Shown: positions 37,795-46,782, counted from the stretch's first letter. The stretch: DNA of 64,000 nt from an uncultured Selenomonadaceae bacterium (GCA_937902665.1 CALELM010000101.1:24947-88946); one strand, 5' to 3'. Notes: generated from the letters alone by a model not told the origin. Made by a program: numbers and translations.

Positions 37795-37964
37795 TTCCTG
37801 CAATACTACCACCACATAGTAAACAGCTCCCTTCACATGCTCTCCTTCCCCTGTTCTTCTTGTTTCTTTCTGTTCCGGTTTCCTGCGATACTACCACCAC
37901 ATAGTAAACAGCCCCCTTCACACGCTCTCCTTCCCTTGTTCTTCTTATTTCTTTCTGCTCCGTG
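37795..37964. repeat. Two tandem copies of an 85-bp unit
   Basis: The segment starting TTCCTGCAATACTACCACC at 37795 is repeated from 37880 (TTCCTGCGATACTACCACC), with few changes over the whole period of 85 bp. The strand is very pyrimidine-rich. No gene is visible. It fills most of the gap 37707-38110 between two terminators. Confidence 0.85.
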
Positions 37965-37994
37965 CTTCCTTTTGTACTTTATACGATTCAAACT

Positions 37995-38014
37995 CCATTT
38001 CATTACAGGATATT
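37995..38014. repeat. Direct repeat flanking the peptide gene, copy 1
   Basis: TTTCATTACAGGATATT occurs here and at 38451-38470, together with a nearby TTATACG in both places. The two copies bracket the small peptide gene at 38111-38386. Confidence 0.7.
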
Positions 38015-38035
38015 CAAAAAAAATTTTCCCGCAAA

Positions 38036-38073
38036 AACAAAAAACATCCCCTTCCGAACCTGTCGGAAAGGGA
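38036..38073 (-). terminator. Terminator after the double-glycine peptide gene
   Basis: On the minus strand CCCTTTCCGA and TCGGAAGGGG pair around CAGGT, and TGTTTTTTG follows. Confidence 0.75.
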
Positions 38074-38110
38074 CGTTCTCTTTCATCTTTTTTACTGCAG
38101 AAACAACCTC

Positions 38111-38386
38111 TTACTTCAGCTGCTTCTTCACATGTTCCAATGCATCATTATAGCAAACCTCTTTGCCATCAATGAAGTAACGATTATCCTTCACAAGACC
38201 GCCATGATCGTCCACCATTACACCATATTTGTTAAAGGTATCCCTCATGGTACTCACATTCAGTTCCTCGTCCTTACTGATAGCCCCAGCCTTCTGCAAA
38301 TCCCAAAATGCCTTGTAGCTTTGAATGATGGTTCCTCCCGTTACTGAATCGAGCTCTTCCTCCAGCAATGCATTCTTCTTTTCCAT
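38111..38386 (-). CDS. Small precursor-like peptide with a double-glycine leader
   Basis: The 91-aa protein begins EKKNALLEEELDSVTGG, an 18-residue acidic leader with the ELxxVxGG pattern of double-glycine leaders. These are cut by C39-peptidase ABC exporters in bacteriocins and peptide signals. The remaining 73 residues (TIIQSYKAFWDLQK onward) are charged, contain one Cys, and match no bacteriocin family I know. No C39 exporter or modifying enzyme is nearby in this window. It has its own terminator. ATG 38386 is preferred over 38395 because GAGGAG lies nine bases before it. Confidence 0.6.
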   Translation of the reverse strand: MEKKNALLEEELDSVTGGTIIQSYKAFWDLQKAGAISKDEELNVSTMRDTFNKYGVMVDDHGGLVKDNRYFIDGKEVCYNDALEHVKKQLK

Positions 38387-38450
38387 GACAAGCAACTCCT
38401 CTCAAATAGCTTTTGTTTTTGTTTTCTCTACTCCTTATACGTTTCTATTT

Positions 38451-38470
38451 TCATTTCATTACAGGATATT
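38451..38470. repeat. Direct repeat flanking the peptide gene, copy 2
   Basis: Second copy of the segment at 37995-38014. It lies in the presumed 5' region of the peptide gene, so the pair may be duplicated promoter or leader DNA. No clear -35/-10 pair could be assigned. Confidence 0.65.
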
Positions 38471-38517
38471 GCAAAAACTTCCAAAAAGCACCTGCAACTG
38501 CGAAAAACCTTTTCTCG

Positions 38518-39624
38518 TCAGACATTGAAGCGGAAGTTCGTGACATCGCCATCCTGCATGATGTAATCCTTTCCTTCCAAGCGAACCTGACCTTTTTCCC
38601 TTGCCGCCGCAATGCTTCCGCCGGAAACAAGGTCATCGTAGCTGACAATCTCCGCACGGATAAAGCCACGCTCAAAATCCGTATGAATCTTTCCTGCCGC
38701 CTTGGGTGCCGTCGTTCCCTTCGTGATCGTCCATGCACGGCACTCATCAGGCCCTGCCGTCAAGAAAGTCATCAAGCCCAAGAGGTCAAACGCTGCCTTG
38801 ATAAGCTTGTCAAGCCCCGACTCGGAAAGTCCCAGATCCGTCAGGAATTCCTTGGCTTCTTCCGCATCCAGCTCCGCAATTTCCGACTCTACCTTGGCAG
38901 AAATCACGACAACCTGCGCACCCTCTCCTGCACCAAGCTCCTTCACCTTCTGCACATACGGATTCTCTTTTTCCGCATCTGCCACCTCGTCCTCTGCCAC
39001 GTTCGCAACATAAAGCGCAGGCTTCAAGGTCAAAAGATTCATTTCCTTGATGAGCTCCAAATCGTCCTTGGAAAGCCCTGCCGTGCGAGCCGGCTTTGCC
39101 TCGTCAAGCACTCCCTTGATTTTGCGCAAGACCTCATCCTCCGCCTTTGCCTCCTTGCTTCCGGACTTGGCAAGCTTCGCCAGCTTCATCATGCGTTTTT
39201 CCACAATTTCAAGGTCAGCAAGGCATAGCTCCGTCTGAATAATATCAATATCCCGAAGCGGATCTATTCCGCCCTCGACATGCGTAATGTTCGAGTCCTC
39301 AAAGCAACGAACCACATGCGCAACAGCATCGACCTTGCGAATATGCTCCAAGAACTTGTTGCCAAGCCCCTCACCCTTGGAGGCACCCTTGACCAACCCC
39401 GCAATATCAACGAAGCTGACGGTAGCTGGCGTTGTTTTCTTGGAATCATACATCTTGTGCAGAACCTCCAAGCGTTCATCCGGAACGGCAACCACGCCCA
39501 CATTCGGCTCGATGGTACAAAACGGGTAATTTGCCGCCTCTGCCCCTGCCTTCGTAATCGCATTAAAAAGCGTACTCTTCCCAACATTCGGCAATCCTAC
39601 AATTCCTACTTCCAAGCTGCTCAC
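38518..39624 (-). CDS. ychF: Redox-regulated ribosome-associated ATPase YchF (OLA1 family)
   Basis: The 368-aa protein has the P-loop GIVGLPNVGKSTLFNAIT, the G3 motif FVDIAGLVKGASKGEGLGNKFL, and the YchF-specific ATP-preferring NVAED in place of NKxD. A C-terminal TGS domain ends in MQDGDVTNFRFNV. It binds ribosomes and hydrolyses ATP. The start is GTG with GGAG six bases upstream. Confidence 0.96.
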   Translation of the reverse strand: MSSLEVGIVGLPNVGKSTLFNAITKAGAEAANYPFCTIEPNVGVVAVPDERLEVLHKMYDSKKTTPATVSFVDIAGLVKGASKGEGLGNKFLEHIRKVDAVAHVVRCFEDSNITHVEGGIDPLRDIDIIQTELCLADLEIVEKRMMKLAKLAKSGSKEAKAEDEVLRKIKGVLDEAKPARTAGLSKDDLELIKEMNLLTLKPALYVANVAEDEVADAEKENPYVQKVKELGAGEGAQVVVISAKVESEIAELDAEEAKEFLTDLGLSESGLDKLIKAAFDLLGLMTFLTAGPDECRAWTITKGTTAPKAAGKIHTDFERGFIRAEIVSYDDLVSGGSIAAAREKGQVRLEGKDYIMQDGDVTNFRFNV

Positions 39625-39641
39625 TTTTCACTCCACCTATC

Positions 39642-39680
39642 CTATAAAACAGCGTGCAAGCAAAATGCCCACACGCTGCC
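39642..39680 (-). terminator. Terminator after glyA
   Basis: On the minus strand CAGCGTG and CACGCTG form the base of a stem with a partly paired GGGCATTTTGC interior, followed by TTTTAT. It lies between glyA and ychF. Confidence 0.6.
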
Positions 39681-39698
39681 AATCTCCATTTTCTGCTA

Positions 39699-40943
39699 TC
39701 AATAAAGCGGATACTTCTCGCAAAGCGCAGACACGCGCTTTCTTGCTTCTTCCCTTGCGCCCTCATCCGAAGGATTGTCGAGAACAAGCGCTATGATATT
39801 TGCAACCTCTTCCATATCATCTTCACGGAAGCCCCTTGTCGTAAGCGCAGGAGCGCCGAGACGAATTCCGCTCGTGATGAACGGGGAACGTGGCTCATAC
39901 GGAATCGTGTTGCGGTTTGCCGTAATATTGACCTCATCAAGAAGGTTCTGTGCCTCCTTGCCCGTGATGTTCTTGTTTGTCAAGTCAACCAGCATCAAGT
40001 GGTTGTCCGTGCCGCCGGAAACAATGCGGTAGCCCTTGGACTGAAGCGTCTTTGCCAAGACTGCGGCATTCTTCACAATCTGCTGCGCATATTCCTTGAA
40101 CTCCGGCTGAAGCGCCTCCTTGAGAGCAACTGCCTTGGCAGCAATCACATGCATCAAAGGTCCTCCCTGAATCCCGGGGAACACAGCCTTGTTGAACTGC
40201 TTGCCAAACTCAGCATCCTTGCAGAGAATCATGCCGCCACGAGGCCCGCGGAGCGTCTTGTGTGTCGTTGTCGTAACGACATCTGCATAAGGAATCGGGC
40301 TCGGATGGACACCTGCCGCAACCAGTCCCGCAATGTGCGCAATATCCACCATGAGATAAGCGCCCACAGAATGAGCAATCTCCGCAAGGCGAGGGAAATC
40401 TATCGTGCGAGCATAAGCGGAAGCGCCCGCCACAATCATCTTCGGCTTGCATTCCTCTGCCTGCTTCTGCAATGCATCATAATCAATGCGTTCCGTTTCC
40501 TTGTCCACGCCATACGGAACAATATTAAAATACTTGCCGGACATGTTGACCGGGCTGCCGTGGGAAAGATGTCCGCCATCATTGAGGTTCATGCCCATAA
40601 CCGTATCGCCCGGTGTCAAAAGGGCAAAGAACACTGCCATGTTAGCCTGCGCGCCGGAATGTGGCTGAACATTGGCATACTCTGCACCAAAGAGCTTCTT
40701 TGCGCGGTCAATAGCAAGCTGCTCTACAACGTCAACGAACTCACAGCCGCCATAGTAACGCTTCCCCGGATATCCTTCTGCATACTTGTTTGTCAGAACG
40801 CTTCCCTGTGCCTCCATGACTGCCTTGCTGACGATGTTCTCCGAAGCGATCAGCTCCAGCTTCGTCCTCTGGCGATCCAGCTCATGTCCAAGCTCCTGCG
40901 CAATCTCAGGATCGATTGCTTCCAACGTGTTCATCAAACCCAA
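39699..40943 (-). CDS. glyA: Serine hydroxymethyltransferase
   Basis: This 414-aa PLP enzyme begins with [20 protein letters not shown] and [14 protein letters not shown], and has the PLP-lysine motif [19 protein letters not shown]. It interconverts serine and glycine with tetrahydrofolate. The start appears to be TTG at 40943, eight bases from AGGAGG. The next in-frame ATG (three codons on) is 17 bases away from that site. A strong promoter lies about 95 bases upstream. Confidence 0.96.
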   Translation of the reverse strand: MGLMNTLEAIDPEIAQELGHELDRQRTKLELIASENIVSKAVMEAQGSVLTNKYAEGYPGKRYYGGCEFVDVVEQLAIDRAKKLFGAEYANVQPHSGAQANMAVFFALLTPGDTVMGMNLNDGGHLSHGSPVNMSGKYFNIVPYGVDKETERIDYDALQKQAEECKPKMIVAGASAYARTIDFPRLAEIAHSVGAYLMVDIAHIAGLVAAGVHPSPIPYADVVTTTTHKTLRGPRGGMILCKDAEFGKQFNKAVFPGIQGGPLMHVIAAKAVALKEALQPEFKEYAQQIVKNAAVLAKTLQSKGYRIVSGGTDNHLMLVDLTNKNITGKEAQNLLDEVNITANRNTIPYEPRSPFITSGIRLGAPALTTRGFREDDMEEVANIIALVLDNPSDEGAREEARKRVSALCEKYPLY

Positions 40944-41036
40944 TGTGTCGTCCTCCTTCTATCCTGTCTGCAAAGCCTGCAAGACCTCGCAGATGTTATC
41001 CACCTATCTCCATGACTCCATGCATGGGACGTTTTC

Positions 41037-41065
41037 AGTTTATCGTATCTATAGAAAGTTGTCAA
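41037..41065 (-). promoter_or_regulatory. Promoter of glyA
   Basis: On the minus strand TTGACA and TAAACT are 17 bp apart. This gives a leader of about 85 bases; no known riboswitch fold was recognised in it. Confidence 0.72.
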
Positions 41066-41096
41066 CGCAACAGTGCTTCTCCTGCCACCAAAAACG

Positions 41097-41540
41097 TCAC
41101 TTGCGCTCCAGCGCCATCAGCTTGCCCACACGCCGCTCATGACGGCCGCCGGCAAACTCCGTCTGCACCCAAGCGCGCACAATCTCACCCGCAGGACCAA
41201 AGGAAATCACCCTGCCTCCCATAGCAAGCACATTGGCATCATTATGCTCCCGTGACATCTTCGCCGAATAGACATCATGGCAAAGCGCGCAACGGATTCC
41301 CTTCATCTTGTTGGCGGCAATAGAAATGCCTATTCCCGTTCCGCAAAGAACGATTCCCCTGTCGGCCTTTCCGTCTGTCACTTCCCTGCAAACCTTCTCC
41401 GCAATATCCGGATAATCTACAGAATCCGTGCCAAACGTGCCAACATCCGCAACCTCAATATCCGAAAATTCTTCCAATACCTTCTTTACCTCATCCTTCA
41501 GCGGAACTGCACCATGATCGCAGCCAATTGTTATCTTCAT
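41097..41540 (-). CDS. rpiB: Ribose-5-phosphate isomerase B
   Basis: The 147-aa protein begins MKITIGCDHGAVPLKDEV and contains the catalytic-Cys region RGIVLCGTGIGISIAANK and ALCHDVYSAKMSREHNDANVLAMGGR, the RpiB/LacAB signature. It interconverts ribose-5-phosphate and ribulose-5-phosphate. The ATG at 41540 matches family starts; in-frame codons further upstream are not conserved-looking. Confidence 0.94.
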   Translation of the reverse strand: MKITIGCDHGAVPLKDEVKKVLEEFSDIEVADVGTFGTDSVDYPDIAEKVCREVTDGKADRGIVLCGTGIGISIAANKMKGIRCALCHDVYSAKMSREHNDANVLAMGGRVISFGPAGEIVRAWVQTEFAGGRHERRVGKLMALERK

Positions 41541-41612
41541 TCCACGCATACCCCTTTCCAATGTTTCATGGACTATTGTACCATAAAGGCGAAAACTTTT
41601 CACAAGAAAATC

Positions 41613-42527
41613 TCATCCTTGCACACCCTGCCCATCAAAAATCGGGACGAACCCCTCCCCTGCCGCCTGCGGCGACTGCACATAACATTTCGTAATGCCA
41701 AGCTCCTGCGCATGCTCTACCACCGACTGGTACTCAAAGGTTGTCAGCCTTCGCCTTAGGTTTCGGTATTCCACCGCACGGTACATCGGCGTATACTGGC
41801 TCATTAGGCTAATCTGCACGGCATCGCCGAACCTCTCCCACAGCCAATCCAAGATTTCCATGCTCTCATGCCGTCCGCCCGGCAAGACCAAATGCCGAAC
41901 CATGACACCCCTTCGCATTCTTCCACAGGCCTCCATCTCCACGGCACCCACCTGCTCAAACATCTTGGAAACAGCAGCCGAAGCCACCTCAAAATAGTCC
42001 TCCGCTTGGGAATAATTTCTCGCAGTCTCCGCCCTGCAATACTTGAGATCCGGCAAATAAATATCCACGAGGCCTTTCAGTGCTTCTATGGTTTCCACCG
42101 TTTCATACCCACTGGAATTATATACCACAGGAAGTGACAGCCCACGCTCTCTTGCCAAAGAAAGTGCATGAACGATTTGCGGAACGTAATGTGTCGGTGT
42201 TACAAGATCCAAGGTTGCCGCCCCTCGCTCCTCCTGCTCCAAAAAAATCTCCGCCAGCCGCTCATCCGTCACCTCCACCCCTTTGCCCTCATGACTGATC
42301 TCATGATTTTGGCAGTAACAGCAGCGAAGGCTGCAATACGAAAAAAATACCGTGCCTGCCCCATGCTCCCCCACAAGACAAGGCTCCTCCCAAGGATGCA
42401 GGGAAACAAGAGCCACCCTTGCCCGCTCCCCTGCACCGCAAAACCCTCTCGCCTCCCTGCGGTTCACGCCGCACCTGCGAGGACAAAGCCTGCAATTCTC
42501 GATATCCAAGATTCCGCCCCCTAGCAA
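41613..42527 (-). CDS. Radical SAM protein related to pyruvate formate-lyase activating enzymes
   Basis: The 304-aa protein has an N-terminal Cys cluster (CRLCPRRCGVNR, RGFCGAGERA), then the radical SAM motif FFSYCSLRCCYCQNHEISH, with Cys spacing CxxxCxxC. After that come VYNSSGYETVETI, VDIYLPDLKY and VRHLVLPG, as in uncharacterised PflA-like proteins. The target is unknown; no glycyl-radical enzyme is adjacent. Its TTG start overlaps the stop of the upstream methyltransferase-like gene. A second TTG at 42509, next to a G-rich ribosome site, is also possible. Confidence 0.82.
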   Translation of the reverse strand: MLGGGILDIENCRLCPRRCGVNRREARGFCGAGERARVALVSLHPWEEPCLVGEHGAGTVFFSYCSLRCCYCQNHEISHEGKGVEVTDERLAEIFLEQEERGAATLDLVTPTHYVPQIVHALSLARERGLSLPVVYNSSGYETVETIEALKGLVDIYLPDLKYCRAETARNYSQAEDYFEVASAAVSKMFEQVGAVEMEACGRMRRGVMVRHLVLPGGRHESMEILDWLWERFGDAVQISLMSQYTPMYRAVEYRNLRRRLTTFEYQSVVEHAQELGITKCYVQSPQAAGEGFVPIFDGQGVQG

Positions 42528-43384
42528 AAACGCTCCCGCATTTCATCCAATCCATTCTCCCCTGCCGAACATGCCAACACCTTCCGCATTTCTTCCTTCT
42601 GCACGGTAACCTCCTCCACGAAATCAAAAAGATAGTCCGGAAATATCATTTCCTTCCTGCATAATTCCCAAAGCATCCGAAGCGACTCCTCCCGCTCCAC
42701 ATCATATTCGATTCGATGAAGAAGCCTTGCCAAAAGCATCCTTGCCTCCGGCGCATAAAACTCCTTCAATGCCGCAACCGATGCCTTGGAACAGGATGCC
42801 CGAAACATCCACGTCTTTGTCAAGAGATCCTCACCACCTGCAAACCCAACAGCTTCCAGTTTCTCTGCCTGCTCCCTCTCCTCCTCGCAGAACTCCGACG
42901 GAATAAAGAAAATCTCCTTGAAAAGCGCATCGTTCAAAATTCGTACAGCTTCCGTCTTTGCATAAAAATGCCGATCCCGTACAGGGAACTCCCCTTGACG
43001 CAAGCCCTCCAAAATCCTCCAGTATCGAACATTGGAAAACATCCCCAAGAAATGTCCCGTTTCCTTGATATGGCGACTAATATCCATCAAAGACTCATAA
43101 GAATCCCACAGGCATTCCATGCAGGATTCCGAAAGAATCATGTCAAAAAACCGCAGTTCATACGGAAGCCCGCCCTTGCGGTAATCCTGCAACGCCCAAT
43201 GCACCCCTAAATCCTGATACTCCGGAAAAGAAGGCACCTCCTCATAAACCGTCATTGCATAAAGCTCCGCCTTGGGAAATGCCCTGCGCAGCTTCGGCAA
43301 GTACAGGGAACTGTCCAGCACCAATATCCTGCTCTCCAACGGGCCTCCAGCAATAAAATCCATCAAATCATGCCGCTTCGCCAT
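42521..43384 (-). CDS. Uncharacterised protein with a methyltransferase-like N-terminal half
   Basis: This protein of about 287 aa has an N-terminal part reading RILVLDSSLYLPKLRRAFPKAELYAMT and later YELRFFDMILSESCMECLWD, resembling the strand order and D/E positions of class I SAM methyltransferases, though the glycine-rich SAM loop is poor. The C-terminal half is helical and charged. No family is recognised. The start is uncertain: ATG 43384 is preceded at a distance by AGGAG, and 43426 is in frame. It overlaps the radical SAM gene, so the two probably work together. Confidence 0.6.
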   Translation of the reverse strand: MAKRHDLMDFIAGGPLESRILVLDSSLYLPKLRRAFPKAELYAMTVYEEVPSFPEYQDLGVHWALQDYRKGGLPYELRFFDMILSESCMECLWDSYESLMDISRHIKETGHFLGMFSNVRYWRILEGLRQGEFPVRDRHFYAKTEAVRILNDALFKEIFFIPSEFCEEEREQAEKLEAVGFAGGEDLLTKTWMFRASCSKASVAALKEFYAPEARMLLARLLHRIEYDVEREESLRMLWELCRKEMIFPDYLFDFVEEVTVQKEEMRKVLACSAGENGLDEMRERFC

Positions 43385-43571
43385 GCCCCAAACGCAACTC
43401 CTTCCATACAAAAACCCCGTTCCCATCCTGCAAAAAAGCCATCACGCATCTCTGCGCAACGGCTCAAAAAGCCTTTTTCGTCTCTACTATAGCACAAGCC
43501 CCCCCTCTTTCCAACTGGCATAGTGTTCTTCACCTGCATTGCTTAAACTGCAGTTATGCAAACTTTGGAGC
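43385..43571. other. Intergenic region upstream of the methyltransferase-like gene
   Basis: This part of the 316-base gap between divergent genes holds the unassigned 5' region of the minus-strand methyltransferase-like gene. I see no open frame with a ribosome site, RNA gene or clear promoter in it. The other part of the gap is MITE copy D and the lysA leader. Confidence 0.4.
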
Positions 43572-43661
43572 AAACGAAGCAGTAGGCATATCCCCCGATT
43601 CGTTGAAATGCCCTCCATCAAGAAAATGCTGGTTGCATTTTCTTGATGGAGGGCGTTATAA
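43572..43661. mobile_element. MITE-like element copy D (degenerate, reverse orientation)
   Basis: In reverse orientation the sequence matches the left half of copies A-C: terminal TTATAACG, the hairpin, TTTCAACGAA, GGATATGC and CTGCTT. The hairpin here is perfect, with 20-bp arms around TGGTT. The right half is diverged or lost. It ends 39 bases before lysA. Confidence 0.7.
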
Positions 43662-43662
43662 T
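43633..43662 (+). promoter_or_regulatory. Outward promoter-like sequence in MITE copy D, facing lysA
   Basis: TTGCAT (43633-43638) and a perfect TATAAT (43657-43662) are 18 bp apart. Predicted initiation is near 43669, about 32 bases before the lysA ATG. It lies within the element's left terminus. Confidence 0.5.
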
Positions 43663-43700
43663 GCTATTGTTTAAATTTTTATAACCAAGGAGGAATTCCT

Positions 43701-44960
43701 ATGTCAGAGAAGATTTTCCCGCTGTCCAAGGAACAGCTTACGAAAATCGTTCAGTCATATCCTACCCCTTTCCATATCTATGATGAAAAAGCCATCCGCC
43801 AAAATATCCGCAATCTCAGGTCGGCATTCTCATGGGCACCGGAGTTTCGGGAACATTACGCAGTAAAGGCAGCACCAAATCCCCGTCTCCTGCAAATCAT
43901 GCATGAGGAAGGCGCAGGAACGGATTGCAGCAGCCTTGCAGAGCTGTACCTCTCCGAAGCTGCCGGCATCACGGGCGAAGAGATCATGCTCACGTCCAAC
44001 GATACGCCAGCCTCCGAATTCCAGAAGGCGATAGGGCTCGGCGCTATCATCAACCTCGATGACATCACCCATATCGAATACTTAGAAAAGAATGCAGGCC
44101 TTCCCAAATGCCTTTCCTTCCGCTACAATCCCGGCAATCTCATCGAAGGAAACGACATCATCGGCAAGCCGACCGAAGCAAAATATGGTCTTACCCGTGA
44201 ACAAATCTTCTCTGCCTACAAAATGGCACAAGAAAAAGGCATCCGGCGTTTTGGGCTGCATACCATGGTCATTTCCAACGAGCTTCGTGCAGAAGGACTC
44301 ATCTACACGGCAAAGCTCATGTTCGAGCTTGCCGTTGAAATCAAGGAACGTCTTGGCATTGTCGTGGAATTCGTCAACCTTGGCGGCGGCATCGGTGTCC
44401 CTTACCGTCCGGAAGAATCCCCCGTCAATCTCACAGAGGTTGGAAATGGCATCCACAAGCTCTACGATGAACTTCTCGTCAAAAATAACATGGGCAACGT
44501 AGCCATCGCTATGGAAAGCGGCCGTGCCATGACTGGCCCTGCTGGCTGGCTCGTTTCCACCGTTCTCCACGAAAAGCACACCTACAAGGACTACATCGGA
44601 CTGGATTCCTGCATGTCCAACCTCATGCGGCCTGCCCTCTACGGTGCATACCACCATATCACGATTGCAGGCAAGGAAAACGAGCCGTGCGACCATCTCT
44701 ACGATGTCACAGGCTCTCTCTGCGAAAACAATGATAAATTCGCCATCGACCGAAAGCTTCCAAAGGTCGATATCGGCGATTTCCTCATCCTTCATGATGC
44801 AGGAGCGCATGGTCATTCCATGGGCTTCAACTACAACGGGAAACTCCGCAGCGCAGAGCTTCTCCTAAAGGAAGACGGCTCAATCGAACTCATTCGCCGT
44901 GCGGAAACTCTTGATGACTACTTTGCAACCCTTCATTATCCGGGAAGCGTCATGAAATAA
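43701..44960 (+). CDS. lysA: Diaminopimelate decarboxylase (PLP fold III)
   Basis: The 419-aa protein has the PLP lysine in HYAVKAAPNPRLL (Lys56), FGLHTMV with the conserved His, VNLGGGIGVPY, and the C-terminal CENNDKFAIDR plus DAGAHGHSMGFNYNG. It decarboxylates meso-diaminopimelate to lysine; a related substrate (lysine or ornithine, as in Selenomonas decarboxylases) cannot be fully excluded. AAGGAGG lies seven to nine bases before the ATG. Transcription may start in the MITE end just upstream. Confidence 0.85.
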   Translation: MSEKIFPLSKEQLTKIVQSYPTPFHIYDEKAIRQNIRNLRSAFSWAPEFREHYAVKAAPNPRLLQIMHEEGAGTDCSSLAELYLSEAAGITGEEIMLTSNDTPASEFQKAIGLGAIINLDDITHIEYLEKNAGLPKCLSFRYNPGNLIEGNDIIGKPTEAKYGLTREQIFSAYKMAQEKGIRRFGLHTMVISNELRAEGLIYTAKLMFELAVEIKERLGIVVEFVNLGGGIGVPYRPEESPVNLTEVGNGIHKLYDELLVKNNMGNVAIAMESGRAMTGPAGWLVSTVLHEKHTYKDYIGLDSCMSNLMRPALYGAYHHITIAGKENEPCDHLYDVTGSLCENNDKFAIDRKLPKVDIGDFLILHDAGAHGHSMGFNYNGKLRSAELLLKEDGSIELIRRAETLDDYFATLHYPGSVMK

Positions 44961-44973
44961 TTTCCTGCCAAGC

Positions 44974-45018
44974 AAAAAAGTCTGGGAACTGCCAACAGGC
45001 GCTCCCAGACTTTTTGTT
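44974..45018. terminator. Bidirectional terminator after lysA
   Basis: AAAAAGTCTGGGA and TCCCAGACTTTTT pair across a 15-base loop, between convergent lysA and the membrane GGDEF gene. Confidence 0.9.
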
Positions 45019-45044
45019 TTGCATAAACAGCCTCTAAAACTGCC

Positions 45045-46760
45045 TCATGAGGATTTTCCTGACGAAGAATCCTTCTTCTTGTCATCTTCCTCCATTTCCT
45101 CTGCATCATTCTCCGTGGAAACACGATTCCTTCCATGCTCCTTTGCATAGTACAACGCATTGTCCACACGCTTCAAAACACCGGCAATCGTATCGTCTTC
45201 CCCATGCCACGTTGCAACACCCACGCTGCAGGTAATGGTTTTCTCCGAAAAAATATGGGACTCCTCCACAGTTGCCCGCAAGCGCTCCGCAATGACGTAT
45301 GCCTCCTCCAAGGCACAAGCATGGCAAAAGACAATAAACTCCTCACCGCCCCAACGAACAAAGACATCATTCTTCTTGATATTGTGGCGAATCTGCGCAG
45401 CAAAGCCCGTCAAAACCACGTCCCCCGCATCATGCCCATAGGTATCGTTAATACGCTTGAAATGGTCAATATCCAACATAATAAGGGAAAACGGCACGGG
45501 GCGAAGCTGCTGCTTTTCCATCTCGGACTCCATGACACGATTCAGTCGCAGCCGATTATAGCACTTGGTCAACTGGTCAACCTCTGCCCGTTCCACGGCA
45601 AGCGCCACCTCAACCTCCAGACCAGATGCCAGCATGGAAAGCTTCTGCTCCCTCTGCACCTGCTCCCGCACGAGAGAAAACACAAATACAGCAAAGCAAG
45701 TACCATGAAAAGGAAGCCAATAGTTCGTAGATTCCATCCAATGAAAATTCGATCGAATGCCATCCATAAAACTAAAAAACAGCAATGCCAGAAGCGGCAA
45801 AAAAACAGTTCCGCCATATCTGGCCCTCATATCATCAGATTTCCATGTCCAATAAAAAGCCACCCCACCAAAAACTGCCGTCAAAAAGTAATAAACAGGA
45901 AGCAGTCGGTCAAAACCATGCATTCCGGCAATCTCCATGCCCAAAGCAAGCAAAAACAGCAGCAGCCATGGAACAATCGCAAAACGGACATACTGCCTGT
46001 ACTTTTTGTCAACAAACTCATACAGTGCACGAGCCCCGACAAGCGGCAAAAGATAAAAAGAAACCCGAAAAATTCCCCACCAAACGGCAGGAAAATCTAT
46101 CACATTCCGAATAGGGGATCCTGCAACCATCCACACAAAAAAAACCATCAAAAAAATCTTTAAATAACGATACAGCTGCTTGTGAGCTGCTGTGCTTCTC
46201 GAATACTCGACAAGCAAAAACAACATGTAAATCGTAATAGGAATCGACAACAGCAACGGAAAATTCATCCGCACAATTCTTTGCGTCTGATTTCCCAAAG
46301 TATCCAGCTCCATACGGGAAAAATCACCCAAAAAATATGGATTGCTCGAGAAAGTCTCGATCTGGAGCAGTTTTCCTGCGTAGTCCTTTCCAAGTACGAC
46401 CAAATGAGTATGCTGCCCATACTCCGGAACTGTCATGGAACCATACTGATAAACAATGCTTCCATTCAGCCAAATACGAAAGGATTGATTTGTCGTCGTA
46501 AAGAGCAACGCGCCCTGTTCTATCTCATTTTTCGGAAGTTCCGTTTGCAGCAAAAGCGTTTCCGTCCCGTCTGGAAACTCCGGCAAATCCGGATAACAGA
46601 ATGCCGTCCAAGAGTTCCCCTTCTCCATACCAAAGGCATCACCGGAGGGAAGCGACCATGACCAATCATGTAATTCCATAGCCTGCACAGGAAACGCATG
46701 GAGCAAAACCAAACAAAAGCATACAAAAATCGCTTTCAGGAACGTACCGATACGTTTCAT
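45045..46760 (-). CDS. Membrane-bound diguanylate cyclase with a 7TMR-DISM-like sensor
   Basis: The 571-aa protein has a signal peptide or first helix (residues 1-27), then an extracytoplasmic beta-rich domain (about 28-160; NQSFRIWLNGSIVYQYG) like 7TMR-DISM extracellular domains. About seven membrane helices follow (165-365), then a short coiled coil and a GGDEF domain (395-550) with MLDIDHFKRINDTYGHDAGD and the active site RWGGEEF (471-475). The I-site position reads KKND, so product inhibition is probably weak. The acidic and Lys/Ser-rich tail (DDKKKDSSSGKSS) is unusual. It makes c-di-GMP in response to a periplasmic cue. Confidence 0.88.
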   Translation of the reverse strand: MKRIGTFLKAIFVCFCLVLLHAFPVQAMELHDWSWSLPSGDAFGMEKGNSWTAFCYPDLPEFPDGTETLLLQTELPKNEIEQGALLFTTTNQSFRIWLNGSIVYQYGSMTVPEYGQHTHLVVLGKDYAGKLLQIETFSSNPYFLGDFSRMELDTLGNQTQRIVRMNFPLLLSIPITIYMLFLLVEYSRSTAAHKQLYRYLKIFLMVFFVWMVAGSPIRNVIDFPAVWWGIFRVSFYLLPLVGARALYEFVDKKYRQYVRFAIVPWLLLFLLALGMEIAGMHGFDRLLPVYYFLTAVFGGVAFYWTWKSDDMRARYGGTVFLPLLALLFFSFMDGIRSNFHWMESTNYWLPFHGTCFAVFVFSLVREQVQREQKLSMLASGLEVEVALAVERAEVDQLTKCYNRLRLNRVMESEMEKQQLRPVPFSLIMLDIDHFKRINDTYGHDAGDVVLTGFAAQIRHNIKKNDVFVRWGGEEFIVFCHACALEEAYVIAERLRATVEESHIFSEKTITCSVGVATWHGEDDTIAGVLKRVDNALYYAKEHGRNRVSTENDAEEMEEDDKKKDSSSGKSS

Positions 46761-46782
46761 TCACATCACATCCAAGAAATAA

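Noticed and set aside
37795..37964. Tandem repeats considered as a CRISPR array
   Set aside because: Only two contiguous 85-bp copies with no spacers and no cas genes.
40944..41036. Long glyA leader considered as a riboswitch
   Set aside because: No conserved core of a glycine, SAM or tetrahydrofolate riboswitch could be recognised.
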